This document shows, piece after piece, positions 1 through 7,602 of a stretch of DNA of 16,643 bases. Position numbers and translations under genes: made by a program. Origin of the DNA: Cellvibrionales bacterium UBA7375 (GTDB lineage Bacteria > Pseudomonadota > Gammaproteobacteria > Pseudomonadales > Porticoccaceae). Under the pieces are notes generated by a model. The model made no database searches, was not told the DNA's origin, and worked only from the letters and a program-made list of their open reading frames with translations. The DNA lies in contig DKNZ01000016.1 in assembly GCA_002469845.1 (NCBI GenBank), positions 1-16,643 on the forward strand. The letters are read 5' to 3'. Numbering within the stretch: position 1 is the stretch's first letter; each line of letters begins with the position of its first letter.

Positions 1-369
1 CAAGGCTGGGAAGTAAAAAGTCTTCGTGAGGGTCAAGTAAATCTGACCGATACCTATGTCATAGTTAAAGATAATGAAGCCTGGCTGTTGGGCACAAATA
101 TAACGCCACTAAAAACAGCATCTACTCACTATGTTACTGAGCCTACGCGAACGCGTAAATTGCTATTAAATTATCGTGAGTTAAAAAAGATAGAAGATGC
201 AATAAAACAAAAGGGTCGAACCTGTATTTGTACTGCTCTCTATTGGAAAGGCCATTTGGTTAAGTGCGAAGTTGCACTGGCAAAGGGTAAGGTTGCATAT
301 GATAAGCGCATGGATTCAAAAGAGCGCGATTGGAGCCGGCAAAAACAAAGAATTATGCGAAATCCCTAA
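1..369 (+). CDS. smpB: SsrA-binding protein SmpB, 3' part (5' end outside window)
   Basis: SmpB binds tmRNA and delivers it to stalled ribosomes for trans-translation; it is a small cytoplasmic OB-fold protein. The frame is open from base 1 and ends in TAA at 367-369, giving about 122 residues of a family that is usually about 155-160. The visible part reads GWEVKSLREG, then NITPL, then the signature PTRTRKLLLN, then LYWKG with a VALAKGK strand. It ends in a basic tail with DKR and a W-x-R-x-K-x-R pattern, all in the order expected for SmpB. The start codon is outside the window, so the TTG at 88 is only an internal codon. The gene converges on rhlB with a 20-bp gap. No terminator and no tmRNA gene are visible in that gap. 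Identity is firm from the conserved blocks. Confidence 0.95.
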   Translation, partial: QGWEVKSLREGQVNLTDTYVIVKDNEAWLLGTNITPLKTASTHYVTEPTRTRKLLLNYRELKKIEDAIKQKGRTCICTALYWKGHLVKCEVALAKGKVAYDKRMDSKERDWSRQKQRIMRNP

Positions 370-389
370 GTGTAAATACCTGAAATTTG

Positions 390-1712
390 TTAATTTTTGA
401 CTGGCTTTTCAAGTAAACTTTCCTCAGGCATGACACATTTAAGCTTAGTCTCTAATAGCTTCTCAATGGGCTCTAATCGAAACGCATCATCTTCACAGGC
501 AAAACTTATTGAAGTTCCTGTTTTACCTGCCCGCCCGGTTCTTCCTATACGATGAACATAGTCCTCTGGCTCTTCAGGCAAGGTATAGTTAATCACATGA
601 CTAACACCATCAACATGAATACCTCGGCCAGCTACATCTGTCGCTACCATCACTTTTAAAGCACCATTTTTAAATGATTCTAACGCTTTCATTCGACGAT
701 TTTGCGGGACATCACCAGACAGGATGCCGACTTTAAATCCTTGTTTTTTTAGTTTTTCATAAAGTGTTCGACAAATATCACGCCGATTGGCAAAGACCAT
801 TACTGAATCTACTTCATCAGATTTCAAAATATTTTGCAGTAAAATTATCTTTTCTTCAGTAGAGGCAATATAAATTTTCTGCTCAACAGTATCAGTTGCA
901 ATTTTTTCGGCATCAATCTCTACGGTAACCGGCTCGAAAGTCCAAGATTGGGTTAGGCGCATAATTTCAGGAGTAAATGTGGCTGAATATAAAAGTGTTT
1001 GACGATCTTCTTTTTTAGGGGTTAATTGTACTAAGCGTCTAACCTGTGGGATAAAACCCATATCCAACATTCGATCGGCTTCATCAATAACCAAAATCTC
1101 AACCTGATCCAAATAGATATCTCGATTATTAGCAAAATCCAAAAGCCGCCCTGGTGTTCCCACCAAAATATCACAGTGCCCGCGCTGTAGTTTGGATAAC
1201 TGCCTACCGTAGTCCATACCACCTACCAAACAGTGCACGCCAATATCAACATGCTTGACCAATTGAACTGCATCATCCGCTATCTGAATCGCTAACTCTC
1301 GGGTTGGCGCCATAATCATGGCACGAGCCTCACCCAAGTAACGCTGACCCTCAACTGGATGCTTAAGCAAATCAGCAATAATACTTAGTAGAAATGCAGC
1401 CGTTTTTCCAGTACCTGTTTGAGCCTTACCTACTAGATCATAACCATGTAATGTATGGGGTAATGAAGCCGATTGAATAGGGGTGCAATATTCAAATCCC
1501 GTATCCTGAATACCATGCATCAACTGAGCAGGAAGCTCAAAGTCATGGAATCTTGTTTTACCTTCTTGAGGCTCAACCACAAACTGTGAAATATCCCATT
1601 TTTGCCCTTTTTTAACCCTAGACCCTGATGATCTGGCGGTTTTTTTAGGCTTAGATTGGGTCGATGGTGCTGACGCTTCTTTATTAACAGATTGTTTGGG
1701 AGTCTTAGTCAA
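390..1712 (-). CDS. rhlB: DEAD-box ATP-dependent RNA helicase, RhlB type
   Basis: An ATP-dependent RNA helicase; RhlB proteins unwind RNA for degradation and associate with RNase E in enterobacteria. All helicase motifs are present: Q motif GFEYCTPIQ (72-80), motif I AQTGTGKT (97-104), Ia PTREL (136-140), Ib TPGR (186-189), II DEAD (210-213), III SAT (243-245), V ATDVAGRGIH (357-366) and VI HRIGRTGRAG (387-396). Residues 1-38 are a Lys/Ser/Thr/Pro-rich low-complexity arm. The FHDFELP entry and the C-terminal end resemble pseudomonad RhlB more than RhlE or SrmB; this is from memory, not a search. The start is uncertain. TTG at 1710-1712 is the first start-like codon after in-frame TAG and TAA, it has no Shine-Dalgarno, and the first ATG codon inside is Met65, too late to keep the arm. 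The gene lies 171 bp downstream of prmC and probably has its own promoter. Confidence 0.85.
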   Translation of the reverse strand: MTKTPKQSVNKEASAPSTQSKPKKTARSSGSRVKKGQKWDISQFVVEPQEGKTRFHDFELPAQLMHGIQDTGFEYCTPIQSASLPHTLHGYDLVGKAQTGTGKTAAFLLSIIADLLKHPVEGQRYLGEARAMIMAPTRELAIQIADDAVQLVKHVDIGVHCLVGGMDYGRQLSKLQRGHCDILVGTPGRLLDFANNRDIYLDQVEILVIDEADRMLDMGFIPQVRRLVQLTPKKEDRQTLLYSATFTPEIMRLTQSWTFEPVTVEIDAEKIATDTVEQKIYIASTEEKIILLQNILKSDEVDSVMVFANRRDICRTLYEKLKKQGFKVGILSGDVPQNRRMKALESFKNGALKVMVATDVAGRGIHVDGVSHVINYTLPEEPEDYVHRIGRTGRAGKTGTSISFACEDDAFRLEPIEKLLETKLKCVMPEESLLEKPVKN

Positions 1713-1766
1713 AGGGCTATATGCTTTTTTAGTTTTCTATTAAGGCGAAAGCTTTTGGGCCATCAC

Positions 1767-1792
1767 CGCCAATTCACAATGGCGCAACTATA
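1767..1792 (-). promoter_or_regulatory. Possible rhlB promoter with overlapping inverted repeat
   Basis: On the minus strand a -10 like TATAGT (1787-1792) is preceded by TGC, which makes an extended -10 (TGnTATAGT). No good -35 is visible. Just downstream, around the predicted start of transcription, lies an inverted repeat with 5-bp arms, CGCCA (1767-1771) and TGGCG (1780-1784), 8 bp apart. It could be an operator or a 5' hairpin in the rhlB leader. The gap 1713-1883 contains no other gene. The assignment rests on pattern only. Confidence 0.3.
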
Positions 1793-1883
1793 GCAGAATT
1801 AAGATTTATTCGCTTAGACAATCACTAGTCAAGCTTAATTGATAGGTAATTTCAAATATTTAGGCTACAACTTTGGTAAGAAC

Positions 1884-2723
1884 TTATTTCCAAAAACCTA
1901 GGGTGATACGATCTAAATTATTATAATCTTGCTTGGTAGTGACCTCATTAAAGCCTGCAAATAACATTAAGTCTCTTACTGCCTTCCCCTGATCATAACC
2001 ATGCTCTAAGACAAGCCACCCATTAGTATTTAAATACATAGAACTTTGGCTAACTATAACTTTTATATCATCCAACCCATCAACTCCAGAAACTAACGCA
2101 GTTTTGGGCTCAAAGCGCACATCACCCTGAGAAAGATGTGGGTCATCCTTGGCAATATAAGGTGGGTTACTGACGATTAAATCAAATTTATTATCCTGCT
2201 GTTTTATTGCATCGAACCAATTACTTTGAAAAATACTTACATTAGAAAGCTGTTGTTGATTACAATTATCTTGAGCCAGCTCAACGGCACCCAGTTGTGC
2301 GTCCACCGCAAACCACTGCATATCTAATCGCTCAGATGCAAGCGCTAAAGCAATAGCACCAGAACCTGTTCCCAAATCCAAACCGCAAGCTTGACTTGGC
2401 AAACCTAGCTTCAGGACAATTTCGACCAAGAGTTCAGTTTCTGGACGCGGTATCAGCGTATCTGAGGAAACATTTAAATCCATCGACCAAAACCCGCGAG
2501 AACCAGTTATATAAGCGATAGGTGTGCCCTTAATACGCTGATCTAAGAGAGATTTAAATAACGTCTGATGAGTTGGTGAAACTGTATTATCAGGCCATGT
2601 TCGCAACCAGGTGCGATCTTTATCAATAACATGACATAAGAGAAGCTCGCAATCTAGCTGTGGTGTATCACTAATGGATTCTAATTGGGATGATAATGAA
2701 AGTAACTTGGAAATACTGGCCAT
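1884..2723 (-). CDS. prmC: Peptide chain release factor N5-glutamine methyltransferase PrmC
   Basis: PrmC uses S-adenosylmethionine to methylate the glutamine of the GGQ loop in release factors, which raises termination efficiency. The 279-residue length matches the family. An N-terminal helical domain (about 1-75) is followed by the IPRPETE block (91-97), the SAM-binding motif I LDLGTGSGAIALAL (115-128), an acidic residue at the end of the next strand (Asp141) and the catalytic NPPY (186-189) in FDLIVSNPPY. NPPY with PRPETE separates PrmC from most other class I methyltransferases, although PrmB is related. Its substrate gene prfA lies immediately upstream on the same strand, 12 bp away, so the two are probably co-transcribed. 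The ATG at 2721-2723 gives the expected N-terminus. Confidence 0.93.
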   Translation of the reverse strand: MASISKLLSLSSQLESISDTPQLDCELLLCHVIDKDRTWLRTWPDNTVSPTHQTLFKSLLDQRIKGTPIAYITGSRGFWSMDLNVSSDTLIPRPETELLVEIVLKLGLPSQACGLDLGTGSGAIALALASERLDMQWFAVDAQLGAVELAQDNCNQQQLSNVSIFQSNWFDAIKQQDNKFDLIVSNPPYIAKDDPHLSQGDVRFEPKTALVSGVDGLDDIKVIVSQSSMYLNTNGWLVLEHGYDQGKAVRDLMLFAGFNEVTTKQDYNNLDRITLGFWK

Positions 2724-2735
2724 TCTAATAAGCCA

Positions 2736-3818
2736 TTATTCAGAGAGAGTGGCGAGCTGTTCAGCCTGAAATTCGTTAATCAATGGCTGCACCACCTCGA
2801 CCAGACTCCCCTCCATAACCTCGCTTAATTTATACAAGGTAAGGTTGATCCTGTGATCAGTAACACGACCCTGAGGAAAATTATAGGTTCTAATACGCTC
2901 AGAGCGGTCACCACTACCAACCAAGTTTTTACGTTGCTCGGATTGTTCTTTTTCTGCCGCATCCGTTTGTGCATTATTCAAACGTGCCTGCAGGACTGAC
3001 ATCGCTTTAGCACGGTTTTTATGCTGCGAACGCTCATCCTGACATTCAACTACAATACCTGTTGGCAAGTGGGTAAGACGAATTGCGGAATCAGTTTTAT
3101 TGACGTGTTGCCCGCCAGAACCCGAGGCACGAAAGGTATCTACCCGCAAATCACCCTTATTAATCTCAATAGCATCCTGCTCATCAGCTTCTGGCATTAC
3201 AGCAACAGTACATGCCGAAGTATGAATTCGACCCTGAGATTCAGTCTCAGGCACTCGCTGAACACGATGAGCGCCAGACTCAAATTTCAGCATGGAATAC
3301 ACCCCCTTACCGACAATTCGAGTAATAATTTCTTTATAGCCGCCGTGATCACCCTCATTCATGCTTATCACTTCAACCTTCCAGCGCTGACCCTCAGCAA
3401 AACGGCTGTACATCCTAAATAGGTCGCCAGAAAAAATAGCCGCCTCATCTCCACCAGTTCCCGCACGAATTTCTAAAAAAACATTGTTATCATCATTGGG
3501 GTCTTTAGGTAGTAGTTGCCTCTGTAAATCAAGCTCTAGAGGTTCTAATCGAGATTCTGCTTCAGCTAGCTCCTCTTGTGCCATAGCACGCATATCAGGA
3601 TCGGAATCCTTAAGTAATAACCTGGCTTCATCTAGATTATTAATAACTTCCTGATAGCTTAAATAAGCCTTAACCACAGGTTCTAACTCCGCATATTCCT
3701 TTGATAGATCTCTAAATTTATTTTGCTCTGCAATTATTTCAGCATCACTCAAAAGAGCGCCTACCTCTTGGTAGCGCTCATTGAGATTATCTAGTTTTGA
3801 CAGAATTGATGCTTTCAT
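2736..3818 (-). CDS. prfA: Peptide chain release factor 1 (RF1)
   Basis: RF1 recognises UAA and UAG in the ribosomal A site and triggers release of the finished peptide. The 360-residue length is exactly as in the family. The N-terminal helical domain covers about 1-100. The peptidyl-hydrolase motif GGQ (235-237) lies in ASGSGGQHVNKTDSAIRLTH; Gln237 is the expected PrmC target. The codon-recognition tripeptide is Pro-Glu-Thr (190-192) in RVPETESQGRIHTS. This is the P-x-T type that marks RF1 and excludes RF2, which carries SPF; E. coli has PAT, and PET is known in other bacteria. The GSGDRSERIRTYNFPQGRVTDHR region (301-323) is also typical. Translation starts at ATG 3816-3818 with only a weak ribosome site. 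A terminator hairpin separates the gene from hemD. Usually hemA precedes prfA; here hemD does. Confidence 0.97.
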   Translation of the reverse strand: MKASILSKLDNLNERYQEVGALLSDAEIIAEQNKFRDLSKEYAELEPVVKAYLSYQEVINNLDEARLLLKDSDPDMRAMAQEELAEAESRLEPLELDLQRQLLPKDPNDDNNVFLEIRAGTGGDEAAIFSGDLFRMYSRFAEGQRWKVEVISMNEGDHGGYKEIITRIVGKGVYSMLKFESGAHRVQRVPETESQGRIHTSACTVAVMPEADEQDAIEINKGDLRVDTFRASGSGGQHVNKTDSAIRLTHLPTGIVVECQDERSQHKNRAKAMSVLQARLNNAQTDAAEKEQSEQRKNLVGSGDRSERIRTYNFPQGRVTDHRINLTLYKLSEVMEGSLVEVVQPLINEFQAEQLATLSE

Positions 3819-3840
3819 AGGGTTATTTTCACTTTTATAT

Positions 3841-3872
3841 TAAAAAAACCCTGTATGGAAATAACATCAGGG
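3841..3872 (-). terminator. Rho-independent terminator between hemD and prfA
   Basis: Read on the minus strand, CCCTG (3868-3872) pairs with CAGGG (3849-3853). The stem can be extended by ATG/CAT past a one-base bulge, leaving a 7-nt loop. A run of seven T follows (3842-3848). It lies 12 bp past the hemD stop and its T run ends only 22-23 nt before the prfA start codon. It would therefore end the hemCD transcript, or act as a partial terminator or attenuator for read-through into prfA. Confidence 0.65.
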
Positions 3873-3884
3873 ATAACTACTGGA

Positions 3885-4643
3885 TTATGGTTTTAATTCA
3901 ATGCCGACTGCATGCAACACAGCCCTATACATCGATTGTGGTAGCGCATTTTCGGCAACCTGCACTCTCAGATAACCCATTTCATGCGCATTTTGTGCAA
4001 TTCTATCACTGGGCACTACTAAGGGTATATGCTTATCCGCTGGAATATCCATAGCCTGAAGCAATTCACCACTATGCACCACAAGACAACCGACACTAGA
4101 CATAAATTTTTTCGCTTGTGCCAGATTATCTGATTTAATTTGACGTTGATACAATTCGCAATATTCGACCGTTGCGCCTCGCCGAACAAGCTCCTCTCCC
4201 AATGTTTGTCGACCCTTTCCACCACGCAAAATAAGCACTGACTTACCTTTTAAATCTTGCAACTGAGGTAACTCTTCTAGCAAACCTTCCGTATTAGGTT
4301 TTTTCTCAGGGAAACTCACTGAATAATTATATTCATAAAATACATCGGCAGTCTGTTGACCCACTGCTAAAAAATCAATTTCTTTGGGCAACTCAGGCCA
4401 GCGTTGGGCGATTATTGGCAAACCGATTTCAGCAGCGTTGGCACTAATAAAAATAACTTGGTCAAACTGTTGCAGACGATCAATGGCGTTTGCAATTGAC
4501 TCATAGTCCCTATCATTTTTAACCACGGGTAGTATTTTCATAATGGGAATATACCTGAAGGGAATAGAGGCTTGCTCTAAAAGCTTTAGAAAAGCATCAT
4601 CTTCTCGCAAAGGCCTTACGACTAAAATAGGCTTATCAGGCAT
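3885..4643 (-). CDS. hemD: Uroporphyrinogen-III synthase
   Basis: HemD cyclises hydroxymethylbilane, the HemC product, to uroporphyrinogen III with inversion of ring D, on the route to heme and sirohem. The 252 residues from the ATG at 4641-4643 fit the family size. The sequence begins MPDKPILVVRP and carries the typical N-terminal RPLREDD segment, a SANAAE loop near residue 80 and the GGKGRQTLGEELVRRGATVEYCELY stretch around 143-167. The last is the most recognisable HemD block in an otherwise poorly conserved family. This ATG is preferred over a GTG 36 bp upstream because the N-terminus then matches the family and overlaps the hemC end by only 8 bp, a common coupled arrangement. The terminator at 3841-3872 follows. 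Identification leans partly on the hemC neighbour. Confidence 0.9.
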   Translation of the reverse strand: MPDKPILVVRPLREDDAFLKLLEQASIPFRYIPIMKILPVVKNDRDYESIANAIDRLQQFDQVIFISANAAEIGLPIIAQRWPELPKEIDFLAVGQQTADVFYEYNYSVSFPEKKPNTEGLLEELPQLQDLKGKSVLILRGGKGRQTLGEELVRRGATVEYCELYQRQIKSDNLAQAKKFMSSVGCLVVHSGELLQAMDIPADKHIPLVVPSDRIAQNAHEMGYLRVQVAENALPQSMYRAVLHAVGIELKP

Positions 4644-5613
4644 TGTAATTATTACCCATGACCGCGGAAAGTATTTCACCTGCGCCCATAGAGAGTAATT
4701 TATCGGCTAATGCTACACCTAATCGCTCAGCATCAGTTGCTGGCCCCATCATTGATGTCTGAAGCAGTGTCTGACCATCAACACTGCCAACTAAACCACG
4801 AAGTTTGATTGATTGATCGCCTGAATTAAATTCAGCAAAACAAGCAATAGGCACTTGGCAACCGCCTTGCAAGCGACGATTTACCGCTCGCTCGGCAATA
4901 ACACAGCAGGCTGTTTTCCAGTGATTTAGAGGCTCTAAAAGCGCTAAAATAGCCAAATCATTAGAACGGCATTCGATGCCCACTGCACCCTGCCCAACTG
5001 CTGGTAGGCATAGATTAGTATCCAGCTTTGAGGTAATTCTGTGAGCCATATCCAGACGAATTAGACCCGCACTAGCAAGAATTAATGCATCATAGTCACC
5101 CTTGTCGAGCTTATCTAATCGCGTATTCACATTGCCACGCAAATCTTTGATTTTTAAATTGGGAAACTTTGCACGTATTTGTGATTGGCGACGCAAACTT
5201 GAAGAGCCCACAACCGCATTGTCTGGCAACTGGCTTAGTTCATTATACTTATTGGATACAAAGGCATCCGTTGGATCCTCTCGCTGACAAATCACTGACA
5301 AGCCAAGACCCTTGGGAAATTCCATAGGCACATCTTTCATTGAATGCACAGCGATATCCGCTCGCCCCTCGAGCATTGCAACTTCAAGCTCTTTAACGAA
5401 TAGACCTTTGCCTCCCACTTTGGCTAGAGGTGCATCCAGTAATTTATCGCCGCGCGTGCTCATAGCTACTAACTCAACCTGCAAATCAGGATGATGTAGC
5501 ATTAATTGATGCTTTACATATTCCGCTTGCCAAAGAGCAAGCGAGCTTTTTCTGGTCGCAATTCGCACTTTATTTGTCACAGTTGTAACCTGAGATAAAT
5601 TATCAGCCCCCAT
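4636..5613 (-). CDS. hemC: Hydroxymethylbilane synthase (porphobilinogen deaminase)
   Basis: HemC condenses four porphobilinogen molecules into hydroxymethylbilane in tetrapyrrole synthesis, using a dipyrromethane cofactor. Visible family blocks, numbered from this start, are RIATRKSSLALWQ, AKVGGKGLFVKELE, HSMKDVP with the catalytic Asp94, GSSSLRRQ, LRGNVNTRL, LPAVGQGAVGIEC and LQGGCQVPI, whose Cys252 should carry the cofactor. The start is uncertain. ATG 5611-5613 gives 325 residues. A GTG at 5578-5580 would give 314 residues and an N-terminus aligning with E. coli HemC. A GTG at 5650-5652 has an AGGG six bases upstream but would add an unconserved 24-residue extension. A second ATG lies at 5617-5619. 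The gene is divergent from argH and overlaps hemD by 8 bp, so hemC-hemD form one unit. Confidence 0.95.
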   Translation of the reverse strand: MGADNLSQVTTVTNKVRIATRKSSLALWQAEYVKHQLMLHHPDLQVELVAMSTRGDKLLDAPLAKVGGKGLFVKELEVAMLEGRADIAVHSMKDVPMEFPKGLGLSVICQREDPTDAFVSNKYNELSQLPDNAVVGSSSLRRQSQIRAKFPNLKIKDLRGNVNTRLDKLDKGDYDALILASAGLIRLDMAHRITSKLDTNLCLPAVGQGAVGIECRSNDLAILALLEPLNHWKTACCVIAERAVNRRLQGGCQVPIACFAEFNSGDQSIKLRGLVGSVDGQTLLQTSMMGPATDAERLGVALADKLLSMGAGEILSAVMGNNYNA

Positions 5614-5722
5614 TATCATCAATTTGTGACTATTTGTCAGAGTAATCCGCACTAAATACCCTGTTTATTAAAATATTCTCATCTCAGAGGCTAAGTTCTA
5701 CCCCCTAACCATCAGGATTAGC

Positions 5723-5728
5723 TATAAT
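5723..5728 (+). promoter_or_regulatory. Likely -10 box of the argH promoter
   Basis: A perfect TATAAT (5723-5728) lies 34 bp before the argH start codon, in the 109-149 bp gap shared with divergent hemC. No good -35 hexamer is visible 16-18 bp upstream, where the sequence is C-rich. An AGGG at 5755-5758 could serve as the argH ribosome site. An activator or an upstream element may compensate for the weak -35; that is inference. Confidence 0.4.
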
Positions 5729-5761
5729 CGACTAAATTCAACCGACTGGGCAATAGGGTCA

Positions 5762-7192
5762 ATGAGTAAATCTAACAAAAACAAAACTAAACAGCCGAAT
5801 AATTCTGCAACCAATGCCTCATGGGGCGCTCGCTTTAATGAACCTGTCGATGCTTTTGTGGCGCGCTTTACGGCCTCAGTTGATTTTGATCAAAGGCTTG
5901 CGCAGCAAGATATTCAGGGCTCCGTAGCCCATGCCAAAATGCTAGCTAAGGTTGGCATTCTCACTACCGATGAACTCAATCAAATTATTGATGGTCTCGG
6001 TCAAATTGGCAATGAAATTACTCAAGGAGAATTTGCTTGGTCGCAAACCCTTGAAGATGTTCACATGAATATAGAAGCAGCTCTAACTGATCGTATTGGA
6101 ATTGTCGGCAAGAAACTACACACCGGACGCTCTAGAAATGATCAAGTAGCCACCGATATTCGATTGTGGCTTCGCGATCAAATTGATAGCCTAAAACCAC
6201 AAATTAGTGCCTTACAAGAGAATATTATTGAGTTAGCCAAAAGTGAAGCATCCACCATAATGCCCGGATTTACTCACTTGCAAACCGCTCAACCAGTGAC
6301 CTTTGGTCATCATCTTTTAGCTTGGAACGAAATGATACAAAGAGACTATGAACGTCTATGTGACTGCAGAAAAAGACTCAACCAAAGCCCACTGGGTTCG
6401 GCAGCACTCGCGGGAACTAGCTATCCAATTGATCGTGAATTCACTGCCTCAGAGTTAGGTTTTACGAAGCCTTCTGAAAATTCCCTAGATTCGGTTAGCG
6501 ATCGAGACTTTGCCATTGAGTTCTGTGCCTTTGCCAGCCTTCTAATGACACATTTTTCACGTATATCTGAAGAACTCATTCTATGGGCTTCTGCTCAATT
6601 CAAATTTATTGATCTGCCAGATCGCTTTTGTACAGGCTCATCTATAATGCCACAAAAGAAAAATCCTGATGTACCAGAATTAGTTCGAGGCAAAACCGGC
6701 AGAGTAACTGGCCAACTTATTTCATTGCTCACACTAATGAAGTCACAACCATTGGCATACAATAAAGACAACCAAGAAGATAAAGAACCGTTATTTGATA
6801 CTGTGGATACAGTACAAGACTGTCTTCGTGCCTTTGGCGATATGATTCCAGCCATACAGGCCAATCGAGAATCTATGTATGAAGCCGCTCGAAGAGGATT
6901 CTCCACTGCAACAGATTTGGCGGATTACTTGGTCGGAAAAGGCATTGCCTTTAGAGATTCCCATGAAATTGTTGGTAGCGCCGTCGCCTATGGTATAGAA
7001 AATAATAAAGATCTATCCGAGATGAGCCTTGAAGAGCTGCAAAATTTCTCAAGCCTAATTGCACAAGATGTATTTGATGTTCTTACTTTAGAAGGCTCAG
7101 TTGCGGCGCGAAATCATCAAGGTGGTACTGCACCAGACCAGGTAAAAGCTGCTGCAGATAGGGCATTAGCGCTAATTAAAAGTCGAACTTAA
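5762..7192 (+). CDS. argH: Argininosuccinate lyase
   Basis: ArgH splits argininosuccinate into arginine and fumarate, the last step of arginine synthesis; it acts as a cytoplasmic homotetramer. The protein has 476 residues, a little longer than usual because of a polar Lys/Asn-rich leader (1-19) before the conserved WGARF. Family blocks are the substrate loop HTGRSRNDQVATD (120-132), THLQTAQP (171-178) with the active-site His172, and the fumarase/aspartase superfamily signature GSSIMPQKKNP (292-302), in which Ser294 is the likely catalytic residue. QPLAYNKDNQEDKEPLFD (329-346) is also characteristic. The ATG at 5762 follows an AGGG ribosome site. The 3' end overlaps the convergent cyaY by 17 bp. 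The gene is divergent from hemC, a familiar gammaproteobacterial arrangement. Confidence 0.97.
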   Translation: MSKSNKNKTKQPNNSATNASWGARFNEPVDAFVARFTASVDFDQRLAQQDIQGSVAHAKMLAKVGILTTDELNQIIDGLGQIGNEITQGEFAWSQTLEDVHMNIEAALTDRIGIVGKKLHTGRSRNDQVATDIRLWLRDQIDSLKPQISALQENIIELAKSEASTIMPGFTHLQTAQPVTFGHHLLAWNEMIQRDYERLCDCRKRLNQSPLGSAALAGTSYPIDREFTASELGFTKPSENSLDSVSDRDFAIEFCAFASLLMTHFSRISEELILWASAQFKFIDLPDRFCTGSSIMPQKKNPDVPELVRGKTGRVTGQLISLLTLMKSQPLAYNKDNQEDKEPLFDTVDTVQDCLRAFGDMIPAIQANRESMYEAARRGFSTATDLADYLVGKGIAFRDSHEIVGSAVAYGIENNKDLSEMSLEELQNFSSLIAQDVFDVLTLEGSVAARNHQGGTAPDQVKAAADRALALIKSRT

Positions 7193-7508
7193 TCTGTTCG
7201 CCTGATTGCTCCAAACAGGCATTTGATAACATATTAATGAGCGGTTCGCCGCTCACGGTGTTTTTCCAAACGCCACGGTCAGAATCACCATCTAACTTAA
7301 AATGAAAACCGCCAGAACGAGCCGCCAACCAAATTTCACCCAATGCCGGCTGGCGGGACAAAATAATTTGAGATCCATTGGCGTCACAGGTAATAGTCAA
7401 CATACCCGCTGTATTTTCATAATCCAGATCTGCACCACTATCATCAATGCTGACTTCGATAGAAAACATAAGATCATCGACCATCTGGTTAAACTGCGCT
7501 TCTGTCAT
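7176..7508 (-). CDS. cyaY: Iron donor / frataxin-like protein CyaY
   Basis: CyaY is the bacterial frataxin. It binds iron through an acidic ridge and modulates IscS-dependent Fe-S cluster assembly. The 110 residues from ATG 7506-7508 match the family (about 106-110). The first helix carries the acidic residues Asp11, Asp12, Glu18, Asp22, Asp23, Asp27, Asp29 and Glu31. It is followed by the beta-sheet core with LTITCDANGSQIILSRQ, the diagnostic EIWLAARSGGFHF (57-69) and a closing SGEPLINML helix. An earlier in-frame start at 7565 would add 19 residues with no counterpart in the family, and an AGG sits 10 nt ahead of the chosen ATG. The gene is divergent from lptM, as in Pseudomonas, and its last 17 bp overlap argH tail to tail. 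Confidence 0.93.
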   Translation of the reverse strand: MTEAQFNQMVDDLMFSIEVSIDDSGADLDYENTAGMLTITCDANGSQIILSRQPALGEIWLAARSGGFHFKLDGDSDRGVWKNTVSGEPLINMLSNACLEQSGEQIKFDF

Positions 7509-7547
7509 AATTTGGGTACCTGTTAATAAGATGGCAGTGATAATTGT

Positions 7548-7577
7548 TTGAGTGTGATCCGCCACTACCGCTATACT
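7548..7577 (+). promoter_or_regulatory. Sigma-70-like promoter for lptM-lysA-dapF-DUF484
   Basis: A -35 like TTGAGT (7548-7553, four of six consensus bases) and a -10 TATACT (7572-7577, five of six) are separated by 18 bp. They lie in the 94-bp gap between divergent cyaY and lptM and would give a leader of about 20 nt before the lptM ATG. No terminator is visible after it until the end of the DUF484 gene, so the four genes probably form one transcript. Confidence 0.5.
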
Positions 7578-7602
7578 AACGTTTTTTGCAAGGTAACAGA
7601 AT

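Noticed and set aside
2926..3000. PrfA tripeptide PET instead of PAT as a possible altered stop-codon specificity
   Set aside because: P-x-T with variable middle residue is normal for RF1 across bacteria, and the rest of the protein is typical. The codons for the tripeptide itself lie near 3243-3251.
3021..3422. Open plus-strand frame of 133 codons opposite prfA
   Set aside because: It lies wholly antisense to a firmly identified gene and shows no family pattern; a shadow frame.
6595..6906. Open minus-strand frame of 103 codons opposite argH
   Set aside because: It is antisense to the conserved ArgH core with no recognisable domain or ribosome site.
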